NCBI GenBank assembly: GCA_037043015.1
Contig: CM073323.1
Coordinates: 14,835,258 to 14,899,257, forward strand
Reading direction: 5' to 3'
From: Bryum argenteum
Lineage: Eukaryota > Streptophyta > Bryopsida > Bryales > Bryaceae
Length of the DNA stretch: 64,000 nucleotides
Position numbers and translations under genes: made by a program. Of this stretch, positions 11,835 through 24,700 are shown piece after piece (position 1 is the first letter of the stretch; every line of letters starts with the position of its first letter). The notes under the pieces were generated by a model that did no database searches, had not been told where the DNA came from, and saw nothing but the letters and a program-made list of their open reading frames with translations.

Positions 11835-12778
11835 GAATGTCAAATGGGTCACAAGTACGGGTTTCTTCGAGTACCCCGTCAGTACCTCTTGGAGGAGACG
11901 AGCCGAGATCAGAGCTCGGAGGGGGCGGGAATGGAGCGGGCATGGGAGGAGGCTATTCTGGCGGCGGCGGTGGAGATGACTCACATGGGAAAGGAGGAGA
12001 AGGTGAAGGCAAATCTGCAGGAGGAATCTTCGGCACATTCTGGCAAGGCTGGAATGACAGGGTTCGTGCAGACCCGCAGTTTCCATTCAAGGTGCTGATG
12101 GAAGAAATCGTTGGAGTCGGGGCCTGCGTGTTGGGCGATATGGCGACTCGGCCCAACTTCGGATTGAATGAGCTAGACTTCGTCTTCTGCACACTTGTTG
12201 TCGGTGCCATTCTCAACTTCGCGTTGATGTACATGTTGGCCCCAACGAGCGCTGCGGGAGCGGTCACGACTCAGCTCCCAGGAATATTCGCCAGTTGCCC
12301 GTCCGGTCATATGTTCGAGGCTGGAGCTTACTCCCTGCTGGACCGTGCAGGGACCTTTGTCTACAAAGGTGGACAATTTGCAGTAGTAGGCTTCTTTGCA
12401 GGTCTTGTAGGCACTGCAATCTCCAACACGTTGCTCATGGTGAGGAAGAAGCTGGACCCCAACTTTGTAGTACAAAACGAGGCTCCGCCAACGCTCTTGA
12501 ACGCTGCTACTTGGGCTTTGCACATGGGCTTGAGCAGCAACTCAAGGTACCAGACCATCAACGGGCTCGAGTTTGCTCTCGCTAACAAGCTCGCGCCTCC
12601 CGTGTTCAAGACCGGCGTGTTCGCGCTTCGGGCTCTCAACAATGTCGTGGGTGGCATGTCGTTCGTTCTCCTTGCCCGCGTCACAGGCTCCCAGAAGAAG
12701 TCCGGCTCTTCGGCCCCCTCTCCTGTTGAGGAAGCCGAGGAGAAGCTGTTGGACGTTGTGGATGAGGCTCGAGCTTGA
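11835..12778 (+). CDS. RETICULATA-RELATED (DUF3411) chloroplast membrane protein, exon 2
   Basis: This exon encodes the whole conserved domain of the plant RETICULATA/RER family (DUF3411), plastid inner-envelope or thylakoid-linked membrane proteins needed for normal mesophyll and chloroplast development. A Gly/Glu/Asp-rich linker (GGGYSGGGGGDDSHGKGG) is followed by FWQGWNDRVRADPQFPFK and then the family signature GVGACVLGDMATRPNFGLNE. Four hydrophobic stretches follow, roughly at VLMEEIVGVGACVLG, FCTLVVGAILNFALMYML, FAVVGFFAGLVGTAISN and ALRALNNVVGGMSFVLLA. NEAPPTLLNAATWALHMGLS and RYQTINGLE are also family-typical. The protein ends in an acidic tail (EEAEEKLLDVVDEARA). The stop is at 12776-12778. 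The gene looks intact, and its coding GC is far above the flanks. The exact RER paralogue is not assigned. Confidence 0.93.
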
Positions 12779-13340
12779 GGCATTTAGAGCTCATGGGTAA
12801 GGAAGAGCCCTTTTTTTTCTTCTTCTTCTTTTTCTTGTAGCCTTTGCAGGTTCGAGGTTTCCGGTCTTTGTGGCTGCTGTATAGTGCATTTCAGTCACTG
12901 TAGAAGAGGACTTCAAGTACCAAGAGATTTGTCTTTCAGGTAGCGGATTAGTGTATTGTGTGAGGCTGAGATTTTTGTTGTGATCCTTCATGTAGACTTG
13001 AGACTGCAGCTTCACTTCGGTGGTAATTGAGGAACTTTCTTGGTCGAACTTATTCTGTGCTTCTGGCTTAGAATTGTCACATTGTGTGCACGTGTGGAAT
13101 TTTTATAGCACTGATGTGATAATCGTCCGAAGTGTTGGTTTTTGGTGTTGCACCATTGCGGTGAATGAATGTCTGCGACAGGAAGCTCTTCTGTGAACTG
13201 GACAATACGAGGTGCGTATGCGCAGTGTTGGCGCAAATGATGTATTCGTATTTATGCAGATGGATGTTTAGAAAGAGCTTATGTAAATGGAAGCGAAGTC
13301 TTCTACCGATCGCCGCTCCATGTGCACACAACTGGAACTT
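12779..13340 (+). other. Likely 3'-UTR of the RETICULATA-RELATED gene
   Basis: A non-coding stretch of intermediate GC follows the stop, with a T/C-rich tract at about 12810-12836. Composition falls to the AT-rich background after about 13600. The poly(A) site cannot be placed. Confidence 0.4.
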
Positions 13341-16300
13341 TCATCGACGTAAAAATCATGAAACTTTGATCTGCACTATGCATTGGGGCTTATTCCGATG
13401 GCTCGAACGAAGCTCATATGAAATAGCAAGTGAATGAGGATTGCAGGGACTTGAAAAAGGTTGTGAGGATGGCACTACGGATGTCGCTTGCGACTGCCGC
13501 TTCTGTTAGCAAATACCGGCTTGTCAAAAGGGCTTGGCGAGCTCTCTTGAGAAGGATCTTTTTCTCTAACCCCTGTTGTTTTGGGTCTGGTCAGCCCCTT
13601 ACTTACTATATATTAGCTCGTATGAAATTGAAACCTTCCCGAGATTGTAGATTTTTTCCATAACTTTTGGAAGAGTCATTTCATGCTTCAAAATGCCTCA
13701 TACTTTAGGTGATAAGGTTGAGTGTCCTAAACGCACCAACTTAAGAGATGTGACCTATTTTTAACACTAGTGAATTCAAAATAAAATTATGACCACATTC
13801 GAAATAGGTTTTCAAAAGGATTGCAAAAATTTGCAACATGTAATTCGCGTTTGTGAATTCTATATGAAATTCCAAAGTGCTAGGCAAGATTTGACCCAAT
13901 TGCGTTATATACAGATGAGGTACATCTGTATTTTCACAATCTACAAATGAGGTACAATGCGCTTTTGGGTCCCCTGGCGCTTTTAGGTAGTCCAACCGTA
14001 CCCTGTGAGCAAAGTTTGAAAACACTATTTGAAATCTGCCCAAAATTGCCCAAATTACTGTATTTGCTCGTTTATTTTTCAAAATTTGCCCAAAATAAAT
14101 AAGATCATAGGAACTTTTAAAAATTCACCAAAAATTGAGATTTTACTTTTTTTTTGTACTTGGAAATGAGGTTTTAAGGCATGATCTCATTGTTTGGATC
14201 TCTCATCCAATTATTCTTCACATGCCATTCTCATTATCAAAGAGGGTCATTTGAAGTTGAATTTCAGCATACCTTTATGCTGAAATTCAAGCGTTTTTTC
14301 AGGTTTTATAGGTTGCATGAGGGTAAAAATTGCATAGACATGTTCCTAACTCACTTAGGAACAAGAATCTGAAGATCCACAATTCAACTTTACTCTTAAA
14401 ACTAGTTTTTTTTGGGCTTACAAAAAACTACAATTCCATTTGCAACAAGTGAAAGCTACATTTTTTTAAAAACTTTGAATACTACGATTTCACGATTAGT
14501 AAGAACTTTAAAACTAAGTTTTGGTTCACACATACATGGACAAGTTAGGTGTAAGATTTTACGGTTACATACTTGAAATTACATCAAAAGTTGAAAACTT
14601 TCATCTTGGATTGAAAGAAGGTGGTCTTAAAGAGTTTTGGAAGTTTTGAGGGCTTTGGACTTTAGGGGTTGCAGGATGATCTCCTCACTTTAAATTCTTT
14701 CTTGTTGCTTCTTTATTTGAATAGCTTACTTTGACCCCTAAATTTCCTTGTCTTTCGGGAGCTTGTACTTGAAATACTCCAATTTTCAACCACTATGCAC
14801 TTCCGGGAGTATGACCTAAAATTATTTAGTTTTCAAAAGCTTCTAACTGTAAGATCTTGTACCTAACCCTACTTGAAAGAATTGGTTCAAATTTCAACCG
14901 TTGGATGTTTGTCATTTGTGAGATCGTAACATTGAAAGTTTCAGGAAAAGTTCTTTTTGGCATTGCCCGAGTGGCATGGTGCAAATGGGCAAAAGGGCAA
15001 GTTGATGATTGTTACCCCAAACATTGTGCTCATATTTTTTCCATATAGGGAACTAAGCTGTCTACGCGTCTACAAAAAATTACATCTTGATTCCTCTTTT
15101 AAAACCTTCTTAAAAAATATTTTGTACATGAAGGTTAGAAATGTCACTTTGTGGTTGAAATAGGTTAAACTCATGTGTAAGCATAGAGTTTAGAACTATG
15201 AAAATGTGAACAATGAAAGTATACATTTGTGGTTTTGTGAATTTTTGGCACAATTTGTGAGTAAAAATTGTAGAATCTCAATTACTTATGAATTTCTAAT
15301 GCCAAACTAATGAAAATTGATAATTAACTTTGAAGGGTAGCTTAGCAAAGCCGGGCCCTTCCTTCACCCCCTTCAATCCCCTTGCAATGAATGCCAAACA
15401 TGTCAAATGGAAAAATGTAGTAAAAACTACATGCCATATATGGCAATAAACTGTCACATACGTTAACGAGTCTTGCCAAAATAGCCATTTCTTGGGTGTA
15501 AAAGAGCCACATGAGCAATAAAAAAGATTTGAAATTAAATCAATCTTTGGTGATAAATCTTGAAGTTCCATAATCATATTGTCAATCCAAGTGGATCCTC
15601 TTATAAATTGTATGGAAGTTAGTGCAAATGGTTAGTGCATTTGAAGAGTTAGGCGAACAATTGCCCATTGGGAAATCATGGGTTATGCATCTCTTCTCCA
15701 AACCCCTCTCTAAACCCCCTACCCCTACCTAATTTGCATATGCTAACTGCACAATTGCCCATTTCCTACCACCACCTCTCATTGGCCTAAAGGCCCTGCC
15801 CGTTCTGCCCCATCTTGACTCGAAAACTTCAAAATACCATAAAAGACACTAAAATTAGAATTTATTTTCAAGATTTTTACAACATGTTCATTATAGATAT
15901 ACTTATCTTCAATAAAAGAATTAACAAAAATATCGATTTTTACTGCTTCACTTTCACTGCCCAATAAAGGCAAAACTCGTTTCGGATTTTAAGCAAAGTT
16001 AGGGGTTAAATATTGTTTTGTATGGTATGTAAAATAAGAAATATTGATACATTTTTGGCCATAAACCCTAGAGCAATTACTTTTTGGATTCTACTTTATT
16101 TTTTAATCAAAAAATATCAAAATTAGTGATACTTTTATAAATGACAAATTTCTACCGGCTAAATTAAATAGGTAGAATTAAGGTTATTTAGCTAAAAGGT
16201 AAAAATTATGTCGAGGCGTTACATGACAAGCTAATTTAGTTCCAATTTTTTATCCTTAAACGCTTGATTCAATGATTTCAACAACATATTTGCGTTATCC

Positions 16301-17125
16301 GTAAATATATTTAAGAAGTCACTTATTTAGGAGCACCTCTCAATCCCTTCCTTCAAAGGTAAATGAAAAGAATTGCAATTTTGGGCCCTGATAATTATGG
16401 AGTTTTTTTTTTTTGGAAAAGGTTACTTTTGGAGATTTCGAAGAAGTAAACAACTAGCTATTTTATTTTGGGACAAGTAACTATCCTAATAAATATTTAA
16501 ATATAAATAAATTAGGTACCCTATCCTAGTAGGGTAGAACAAAGACATTAATTTATTTTCGTCTTTGGTGGGAACCCTTGTTGCAAATTATTATTGCAAA
16601 CCCTTAACTCTTCGGTGCATCCTTTACTGTTGTGCAACCTTAACTTTATGCTTGTCTAAATTTCATGATTCTGTAACTTAACTCCGTTCTCTTTCACTGT
16701 ATTGCAACTTTAACCTTCACTCTGGTGCAACCTTTACCTTCACTGTGGTGCAACTTTAACTCCGTGCTCCTCCCTGTTCCTACACTGTGGTGCGTTAACT
16801 TAGTGCTATCGTAAGTTTCAAGTTTTTTTTGTTTTTTATGTATTTTTATTTTTTTAATTTTTTTAAATGGAATCTTTACTATACTTCTAGGATTTTTAGT
16901 TGTACTTATAGGATTCTTTAATATACTTGTAGTACTCTCTATTTAACATGGATGAATATTTTTTGTATTATAAAACTATGATGTGAACTTTGGTTGCAAG
17001 TTTCTCGATTACAAGACTATTAATATATTTTATTAAAGTTATTCTTGCTACACAATGGACACACTGACTGTCAGTTGTATCTCTTGAGGATTTTTTTGAC
17101 CTCCCATCAAGTCAATTTATGTGTA
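13341..17125. other. AT-rich intergenic DNA with piggyBac-family relic
   Basis: No recognisable gene. About 14840-15050 resembles 44210-44400, the interior of a piggyBac-like element (shared AACCGTAAGATCTTGTACCT-type text and TTTCAACCGTTGGATGTTT), so a decayed copy lies here. A short-period imperfect repeat at about 16610-16810 repeats motifs such as GTGCAACCTTAACTT and CACTGTGGTGCAACTTTAAC about six times. Confidence 0.6.
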
Positions 17126-17129
17126 TGTT

Positions 17130-19255
17130 TATCATTTGGAGCACATGATTTGAACAAAAGAGATCATAGCTGTCCATGGTAATACACTTGGAAAGGCATA
17201 ACTATGGTTTTCTTTTTCTTTTTCTTTTTTATAAAAAAATCAAAAAATCAAAAATATGGATGTCAAATGATGATGTTGTTTTAAGGCCCCAAAGTTTAAA
17301 TTAATCAAAATTGTCCAGTAAGGGTTAAATAGTTCCATATTAGTCTTAAAACTCTTAACTGTAACAAGAGAATCTATTATTTTAGCAAGGACAAGTCATT
17401 GTATTGGAATTGGTGTGAGAATGTATTGGTGCTATTTAAATTCAATATTGAATAAAGACCAAAGGCCTCAATGTGAAAAAATAATTCTTATACTCTTACA
17501 TTCTTTAGTATGTTGTACTAAAATGCAACACATCTTGTCCTGCTTAGAATGATGTAGAATTCAAATGCCATTTGGAATACAAAGGACACTTTTAGTCTCA
17601 CAATAGATACCATAAACAGATAACCATAAAAGAACCCCAAAAGTTTTAATTTCACAAAAATGCCAATTGATATATCCCTAAGGTCTCAAAGATTCCCAAG
17701 TGCAACTTAAATTTTTTGTTGCACCTCTTCATAAACTTTATAAGAAAACATAACTATATTTTTGAATGTATCTCAAGGAGGAGACTCTAAAGCAACTTTT
17801 TCTAATCCCTTCAAATAGTGATGCAGAGATAACATTTACCAAATTGGATTATTCTTATGGGAACCGGGACCCGCCTACAATTTCATGTTGTAAATAATTT
17901 TATTCACTTCAAACCTTCTCAAATTGTAACCAATCTTACTCTCTTATGCTTTGTAACTACCTAATCGAAATTGCTCAATCATCAAAAGCACTTATTATGA
18001 ATTGATTAAAAATCTTGTGTGGCACCAAAACACCAAATCATGATACTTGCACACAATTGATATGCATTCACTAAGTTGTATCTTTCAAGGATGTATAATA
18101 GTTCGTTTCCAAGCCGATAAAAACATCTTAGTGAGCATTTTCTCCACGTCCCACACATTTGAAAGTCAAATTCAACACACCAAATCTCACATACTCTCAG
18201 TTTAATTTTTTCAAATTAATTTTGTGACTCATCATTCTCACACCGAGCATACCAATTGGATTATTTTTCATTGTTATGTGAACACATATTTATGTACATT
18301 ATTCTTGCACAAAAAATGCCCAACTAAGTGTACATTTGGTATGACAGAAGGAAAAATATTCCAAGAATTATCTTGTGCTGGGAATGTACTTTTAAGAAAT
18401 ATTAAAATATTGAAGACATAAAAATATAAAAATCACCAAAAGGCTTCTTCTTCTTAGAAGACCAAAAGACTGATTGCGTCCCCTCATTCCAAAAGTGACC
18501 TGAATGCTCTTAGCTGCTCCTTTCGATGGGATTTCAACCGACTAAACATGATCAGCATTGCTATGAGGACATTCATATCTTGCAATCGGGACGTCCATCC
18601 ATATCTTGCTACTGCCACATTCATTCAGATCTTGCTACTGCCACATTCATTCAGATCTTGCTCCTACCGCTTCTCGGAGGTATCACAAGGAGGAATAAGC
18701 CTAAACTACATAAGCCTGAACTTGGTCCCTCCCTACTCCCTTTCCTGATCGTGAATAGCAGGCAAGGTTTCTAGCTGCTTTTTCGGTCCCCTGTGGTTGG
18801 GCTGTCGGGGCACGCCTCTTTTGATCATATGGCTCCACACAGCAAGAGCTCAGCATCTCCGGCCCCAAAGAGTACGTTCTAATTCCAGCTTGTAAAGTTT
18901 GTTTTTTGAGTTGTAGCCCTGTACTACCGTAGACCAATTAGTTCATGCATGTGTAAGAGCACCCCTTTTGTATTACGGACAGTAATCACGAGGTCAAATA
19001 GAGAGGTGCTAGTAGAGAGGTGCCAGCAGAGCTTCTCATATGGTTGGTCCGAAGTGACCTTAAAAGCAAAAAAAATGAAAAACACAGAAAGCAGAGGAGA
19101 AAATCTCACGTGGATCTTACGTTGACACTTGTGTTTCCAGAAACAAGAGGCTTGCTAATCAAGCCAAAGGCTGCAAAGCTGGGTGCGAAGCCGAGGGCAA
19201 AGGTGGAAGGGCCAGTATCGTGGTATGGTGGAGAAGATGCAAACCAGGATGTTAG
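17130..19255 (+). repeat. Right arm of long inverted repeat
   Basis: This is the inverted partner of 3478-5830. It runs into the BTB gene: the splice acceptor and first roughly 110 bases of that exon lie in the repeat. About 18620-19135 is essentially identical to the other arm while the rest has diverged. Because the BTB frame is intact only on this side, this arm is the likely source. Confidence 0.85.
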
Positions 19256-20333
19256 CCTAAGCTTGGTTCGCGATGATCATACGGTAGCGAAGTTGATGGT
19301 GCATAAGAGTCGCTTGAAGACATGCAGCCGTTACTTTGAGGCTGGTGCGAGTGATAACTGGAATCCAGCAAAGCGGAAACCGGAGAGCCTGTACCCAAAG
19401 AAACTTACCTTCCATGTTGACGGTAACGTCCAGCTGTATATGGATTGCTTTTCGAGAATGTACTCTCCCTTGACGGTTGGTTTCAGGAGTGTGATTTACA
19501 GTCTACAGCTTCTAGCAGTAGCGACCCACCTTGCATGTGATGACCTGATGAGCTCGATCTGCCGTTACCTGGCCGTACGTCCGTGGGCCGATGAGGATGA
19601 GATGCGAATTCGGTCTGCTGTTTCGTCGGAGGATTTTCCTCGCGGGCATGCCAAGGATCTGCTTAAGCGGCTAGAGATGCGCCAATCTGCGGAGGAACTT
19701 CGCCCGCTCATCAAGATGTGCATGAACTCTTCACGTTCATCAAGAGCAGCCAAAGAGCTCCTGAGTCACGTGCTCAGGACTGCAGGGCCGCAAGAGCAGA
19801 ACCCCATTCCCACTTTTGAGCAAGAGGTGGTATGTATGATCAACAATGAGTTCAAGCTCTTGCTTGTGGAGGCCAACAGAAGAAATATTGCTGCTAGCAA
19901 CAGGGGAGGTCTTACATGGAGTTTTCTGATCATAGAACCGATATTGCATATTATGATGGAAACAGATATGGCAGACGAAGGGGTAAGATGGTTCTTTGAG
20001 TATCACCCATTTCTGAGCCTTCCTCGAGTTCATAGGAGAATTGCGAGTAATGTTAGGGTAGGGGTGACAGGAATTGCAAGGGTATACGTGGGAATAGTAA
20101 GGGACTTGGTGGTTAGAACAAGATTGATCATACCTGCAACAGAGTCACTTCGAAATACAATGTTAATCGACTTGTTGCCGTTCTTAGATTGGCTCTACAA
20201 AAATGGAGATAGGGTTTTTGGTGGAATGGGTACATTTCGTGTGGAGTTTGAAAACTTCAAACGGATTTTACCTTCTAACACTCCCTACTCACAGGAGCTT
20301 CAGAAGATCGTAAACAAAATACTTGCTCCTTGA
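19141..20333 (+). CDS. BTB/POZ domain protein, last exon
   Basis: An open frame of 397 codons encodes a plant BTB/POZ protein resembling the At1g63850/At3g05675 group, thought to act as Cullin-3 ubiquitin-ligase adaptors. The BTB core is visible: DVSLSLVRDDHTVAKLMVHK, then SRLKTCSRYFEAGASDNWN, LYMDCFSRMYS, and a helical part with LLAVATHLACDDLMSSICRY followed by VRPWADEDEMRIRS. A long C-terminal helical region ends near ELQKIVNKILAP. Upstream of the BTB the frame has no ATG. A pyrimidine-rich acceptor (CTTGTGTTTCCAG) ends at 19140, so this is probably a 3' exon whose start codon lies in an exon I cannot place. The frame also reads open back to 19020. The 5' end is shared with the left inverted-repeat arm. 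Confidence 0.75.
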
Positions 20334-20339
20334 AAGCAA

Positions 20340-20950
20340 TTATAGTTTTTAGGCCTAAAATTCTTTTATAGGCCAGTGGTTGAAAGAATAGAATGTTGTT
20401 ATAGGGAAAAGAAGTAAGCTCAACTGAGGTCCGGAGTTAGCAAGTTTAATCTACCTAAAGAGGATAGTGGTATGATTGATATGCATATCACTATTTATTA
20501 ATGTTTTTGTTGTTTTAGTGTTGAAGATACTGGTAGAGTATCCATATGGCTTTTGTTGCCTTTGTGTCGTGGGCCCAATCCCTCTTTGAAAAAATCTCCT
20601 ATGACTTGATGTAGACCTTTGTCTCTAGAGAGCTTTTTTGCTCAACTGCTTAAATAAAGAAAAGATTTGATGAAATATAATTTAGCTTAATTGGAAGCAA
20701 GCTTTAATTATGTCTTGTACTAATTATGTTGTGTACTTTTTCTTAACTTTTTTTACTTTACTTTTTCATTTTTGGTGTAAATAAAGCATGGAAGCAATTC
20801 ATATACACTTGTGATTGTGTGTGAATGTGTGCAAATGCAGAAAAGTAAGGTATTAAGTAACATGAACACAATATTCATTATATTGGAAAATTCCATAATT
20901 TTGGGAAAATTCACTTTAGCTCGCTCAGTCGAGCTGAACTCTACCAACAA
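20340..20950. other. 3' flank of the BTB gene
   Basis: AT-rich non-coding sequence. The first 350 bases may be 3'-UTR, with an AATAAAG-type signal near 20654. Nothing else is seen. Confidence 0.4.
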
Positions 20951-20952
20951 AT

Positions 20953-21182
20953 GGGGTATTTCACTGAAATTGCACAAAACAACCAATTGTCAAAACTTTC
21001 AAATGGTCATAACTTACTCAAATTTTGTCCAAATAGGGCACGTGAGGTGTTTTTTGACATCTACAAAAAACATAGATCTCAAAAAACACCTCACATGCCC
21101 TATTTGGACAAAATTTGAGTAAGTTCAGGTCATTTTAAAGTTTTAACAATTAGTTGTTTTGGCTAGATTTTGTGAAGTATCC
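20953..21182. mobile_element. Foldback MITE, GAGGTGTTTTTTGACATC family, copy 2
   Basis: Almost the whole 230 bases fold back on themselves: GGTATTTCAC near 20954 faces GTGAAGTATCC at 21182, and the centre GAGGTGTTTTTTGACATCTA faces its complement across a short loop. The inner 100 bases match copy 1 at 7008-7345; the outer ends differ. Non-coding. Confidence 0.8.
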
Positions 21183-21879
21183 TATCTATAGTTTAGCTTG
21201 ACTTGACCTAAACTGTCATCAAATTGGGAGATTAGAGATCTCCCAAAATAACAAATATCGAGTTCATGGAATAAAATGAAAATACATCTTTTAGAATTGT
21301 TGAAGATCTAAATTTGTATCTACAAGCAAAAAAGGAACACTGTCCATGTTTTCCTTGTATATATCATAAGATTGTATATCCATTTGTTAACTCCTTGTTC
21401 TCTTGTTTAATGTAGACTTTGATTACTCCCTCTATTCCAAAATGTTAAAGCAATACTCTCTTTTCATTTTGTCCCAGAATGTTTGATCCGTTTGAAACAA
21501 GCCTAAACACAACATCTTTTGGAGCACTTTGATCATCACAATTCATTGTATTTGTGATGAGGAAAATACAAGGTGCACAAGAGGATAAAAGTGCATATAT
21601 TATGCTCATAAGAGTACAAGGTATGTAGCCTTCTTGTAATAAGGCGATGACACCATTTCAATAATTGAAATGGTATTCATGACTCTTGAACTACCATATA
21701 AAAGTAACTATTAGGCCTATAATTTGACAATACTAACATGCCTCCTTTAGCTGCATAGCTAGGTTGAATCATAAACTATGGATTCAAAGGACTCTAAGCT
21801 TGAGAGAGAAGCACTTTCATGCTACATCCCCTTGTTGCAAATTGGAAGAAGTTGTGGTGTTGAGGCCTTCGAGGATAGC

Positions 21880-22130
21880 ATAATGTATCACTTTAGGCAA
21901 AATTTTTGTCAAAATATCAACTTACGTAGGTAGGCTGATATTTCAGTTGCGGTAGCAGTAACAATGTATTTTGCTTCTCTTGAAGATAAGACGACAATAG
22001 ATTGCTTACAACTCTGCTTGTAGAGAGGAGAGAACGAATTGATTCGGAAAATATAGCAAGATGTAAAGCGTTGAGTATATATTAAGGTTGTTTGTCCACT
22101 TGGCATGGGTTCAGTCACTTTACAGGAAAG
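21880..22130 (-). mobile_element. Ty1/copia LTR-retrotransposon fossil (RNase H end)
   Basis: The minus strand shows the Copia-type RNase H signature around IVVLSSREAKYIVTATATE, the counterpart of the usual LSSTEAEY motif. Only a short, decayed piece is recognisable and no LTRs were found, so its age is probably considerable. The surrounding 21.4-23.7 kb may hold more of it, but I cannot support that from sequence. Confidence 0.55.
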
Positions 22131-24280
22131 TGTTGAAGAAAAATGAGCTTTAGAATAGGTGAGTCCTTGCCAAGAGGTTCCACATAGATAACAAAGTATT
22201 TATGTAACTCCAAAGTCCAAACCAATGTGTTGGAACTATATTTTGCATAAATTGCGCTAAGTAATTAATAGAGAAGGCCAAATCTCAAGAAACACAAGTA
22301 ACTAGGTACTCCAAGCTTTGTATACCTTGTTTGTATGGTGTGGTAGGAATTTTGTTCTATTCAAAATTCCTTCCAGTATATTGTAGTTTACCAACAGAAA
22401 AGCTAAGTATTCTGCCGTATTTGAAACTAAGATCACATGTTAAGCAGAATGTGTATAATATAAACTTACTTGAAGCTTGTCTTGGGGTTCTCACTCTTAA
22501 ACCCAGTCATCACTCAGAATTGAGTTATTTATTGTCGATTACCAATGCACTAAATCTAGACACAATGCATTCCTAGTCCTATTTAATAATCATAGAGGTA
22601 GTCAATAGTTCTGGTCAATAGATCAAGACAAGTCAATCGTCCATAACGCAACTATGCAACTATCACCTAATCAAAATGCCAAGGGAATAATTTTAAATAA
22701 TAAAAATATATGTTTTGTCAATGGGTCCACTCCTAGTACAATATACGTTGCTCCGTACGCAATGCTTAACGTTCAGTAGGTCCATGTATCCAAATACAAG
22801 ACATGATAGGAGCTACATACCTCTATGCAGCTCGCCAGTCCCGTGAGGTTAATAGTTCTTTACACGTGCAAAGATGTATGCAGATATGTCCTACACCCAA
22901 AACAAACACCCAACTTAGTTCCTAACTCTCCAACACTAATGCAAATTGACAATAGTCTCAAAATCAAGAATGCCAAACCCAAATCTTGAGGTCTCTTTTT
23001 ATTCAATAGTCCTCAATTAATTTCAATAGTTCTTAAGACAAACTCAAATATCATTCAAACGCAATCTGTATATTTAAATCTCGCGATTGAAGTTCCTAAG
23101 TCCCAAGTTCCCAAGTTCAATTCTTGATCAAGGCTTGGTATTGGTTGTCCATAACTAATAACTATTTTCGATTGACCTATATGAGGTCATGTTAAAGCTT
23201 CAAGTACAGAGTTTTGTTTACTAATTTGAGTCATAAAGCCATAGGTATACAGATTGGCATCATGAAATTTTGTTGATTGCCATGCTCCACGGTTTTAACG
23301 TTGAGAAGTTCTTGGAGGAGAATTGTGTTGGAAAGTTCTGCTTGGAGAACTCGATGCAACTTTAGCTTATTTGATCTTAGGGGGGAAGTGCTTGAAGGTT
23401 AGTGGACATGGGTAATGTGGAGTCTTTTTCCAATTGTTGCTAGTTTGAAGGAATAAACTTGGAAAATGGAGTGAGGAATTTTAGATGGAATTGAGGGAGG
23501 TACATGTGCCAATTTGGAGAAAAGTATTAAAATGAACTGGTCACCTTCTTCGTGTGAGGACTTCAAGATCTGTATTTGGAAGGAAGGATGTAATTGGATT
23601 TGAAACAATATAAATGTCTTTGGTATTGGTTGGTAAAGTTAAATTTGATATTAAAGAGTCATTCTAGATGATATTATTTTAAGAGAAAATGACGACGCGG
23701 CTAAAAACGTGCCACACGATTGTCACTTATATAATTGATAACCTTTAAGATCATGATATGCACCATAGCCAATGAAGGATACAACTAACAGTGTGTGTTG
23801 GTGTTGTAGCAAGAATATTTCACAACATGCAAAGATATTACTTTACAACATTGGATTTGTAATAGATCATTAATATGTTAACTTTAAGTTTGCAAGAATA
23901 AAGATAGCAAATGGTAGTTATGCAAGCATGACACCCCTTGTAATGATGATGGCCCGCTTACAATAAAAGAGTGTTATAACACTTTCATGCATTAATTGTC
24001 AAAACATTTATGGAAGAAATTCTTTACATAGTTTACTTGACCACCATCTTTAGTTTTGAAAAAGTAAAGATCTATAAGCCTTTCTTACCAAATCTTCATT
24101 GTCCTAACCTTAGTAGAATCGGAAAAGTACATTTTCCAAAACTTGGGGTTGGAGATAATTGTGTTATGGATAAATTAAAGTTACTACTATTATCTCCAAA
24201 TTTCTATGAGTGTAGTAAGCAACATTCTAGCCTACAACTTCAATTCTATTATGATGGCATTATTCCATGTGCCATTTTGC
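22131..24280. other. AT-rich intergenic DNA
   Basis: No gene or clear repeat structure is visible. Short open frames here have no protein-like composition. Confidence 0.5.
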
Positions 24281-24700
24281 TAAAACCCTAACATTTGTAC
24301 CATTTTTAGCCCCTCGTTTCAAAACGTGCCATTTTACACGCATATTTTTGAATTGTAGCTCAGAATTATTTATGCCTTCAAAATGGCACCTTTTTTAATA
24401 TCATAGCCATCTTCCTTAGTATCAAATAATTTCTATAATATCACAAATAATTCCCTATTATCACACTTTTGATGGTTTCTATCTTTTTAGAGCCGGTCAA
24501 AGGGCAATACTTTTGAACTCTGAGCTCAAAAACAATGTTGGTTTTGAATGACGGCTTAGAAATACCTCTTCAAAGGACAAATATTTTGCAAGGGGCCGTT
24601 CAAAAACAACAATGTTCAAAAGTGCAGTTTAGAATTATTCCGAGGTCAAAATTTGACAAAAATCTATGTTACTTGTAACATCATATTGGTTAAATTGGCC
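24281..24700. mobile_element. Degenerate MITE relic of the AATTCCGTTAAAATGG family
   Basis: Motifs AACGTGCCATTTTA, CAAAATGGCACC and runs of TAATATCA match the interior of the better-preserved copies at 6581, 51750 and 59360. Ends are not clear. Confidence 0.4.

Noticed and set aside
11769-12783. Several frames within the RETICULATA-RELATED exon on both strands
   Set aside because: Shadows of the high-GC coding exon.
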